Assembly (NCBI GenBank): GCA_964514215.1
Contig: CAZEPW010000004.1
Coordinates: forward strand, 1 to 64,000
Direction of reading: 5' to 3'
DNA length: 64,000 bases
DNA from: CAYQUC01 sp964514215
Lineage (GTDB): Bacteria > Pseudomonadota > Gammaproteobacteria > UBA6429 > Thiohalophilaceae
The translations under genes were made by a program, and so were the position numbers. The notes below the pieces were generated by a model. That model was not told where the DNA came from. It was given only the letters and a program-made list of their open reading frames with translations, and did no database searches. Shown here one piece after another: positions 63,964-64,000 of this stretch. Each line of letters begins with the position of its first letter. Position 1 is the stretch's first letter.

Positions 63964-64000
63964 ATGAATATTTTAATCTACAGTGATTTACATGTTGAAT
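63964..64000 (+). CDS. metallophosphoesterase, start only
   Basis: Only 12 residues are in the window, MNILIYSDLHVE. This N-terminus with a DLH motif is typical of calcineurin-type metallophosphoesterases, which bind two metals through the Asp and His. AAGGAA lies 9 bases before the ATG. The rest lies beyond the window edge. Confidence 0.5.
   Translation, partial: MNILIYSDLHVE

Noticed and set aside
1..64000. tRNA, rRNA, insertion sequences, prophage or defence genes
   Set aside because: No cloverleaf-like sequence, no transposase or integrase, and no restriction or toxin-antitoxin pair was recognised on either strand by eye.

Overview
The window reads as one chromosomal segment of an AT-rich gammaproteobacterium. 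The assignment rests on gene families seen here: Rsd/AlgQ, the sucA-sucB-lpd block, an alpha-2-macroglobulin/PbpC pair, YbcJ-like and DUF1456 proteins, an RpfC-type kinase, and a MoxR-DUF58-DUF4381-BatA-BatB-BatD operon. I cannot name a genus. There is no rRNA, tRNA, transposase, phage gene or CRISPR array that I can support, and almost all genes look intact.

Layout. 0.2-5.4 kb: an HDOD protein and an RpfC-like hybrid kinase on the minus strand, divergent from rsd; a 53-residue membrane protein; an orphan small protein. 5.4-9.3 kb: soluble lytic transglycosylase divergent from ilvD. 9.5-12.5 kb: a sensor kinase facing a degenerate receiver-like protein, a PqiA-like membrane protein and a parvulin. 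12.6-13.1 kb: a 158-bp tandem repeat carrying an ATTCCCGC/GCGGGAAT palindrome. 13.2-16.3 kb: a family-6-type DNA glycosylase, a chalcone-isomerase-like protein, a SpoIIAA-like protein, a PAP2 phosphatase and a CnoX/YbbN-like thioredoxin.

16.6-27.6 kb: an ExeA-type ATPase fused to a SPOR domain, then a TolC-family outer membrane protein and an RND pump with no adaptor gene. These are followed by a hybrid kinase behind an FNR-like box, a REC-REC-HATPase response regulator and a DsrE-like lipoprotein. 27.8-34.9 kb: the Bat operon (six genes, mostly overlapping). 35.2-38.0 kb: a TtrS/TtrR-like two-component pair behind a perfect palindrome. 38.4-40.9 kb: an orphan terminator, a PilZ protein and a GGDEF-EAL protein. 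41.5-47.2 kb: an XRE regulator, a DUF6316 protein, a chromate transporter, and two exported proteins in divergent orientation. 47.3-52.8 kb: the 2-oxoglutarate dehydrogenase complex. 53-64 kb: a DUF3592 membrane protein, alpha-2-macroglobulin plus PBP1C, a run of small proteins (membrane, S4, DUF1456, DUF3622), and the first codons of a metallophosphoesterase.

Themes. Signalling is dense: four histidine kinases, two response regulators, one receiver-like protein, HDOD, PilZ and GGDEF-EAL. Envelope stress and maintenance is the second theme: Bat, Slt, A2M/PbpC, SPOR, RND/TolC. I did not find a clearly new defence or mobile system. The best candidates for undescribed biology are the ExeA-SPOR protein with an altered Walker B beside the adaptor-less RND/TolC pair, the REC-REC-HATPase regulator, the orphan terminator and promoter that suggest small RNAs, and the 158-bp repeat.
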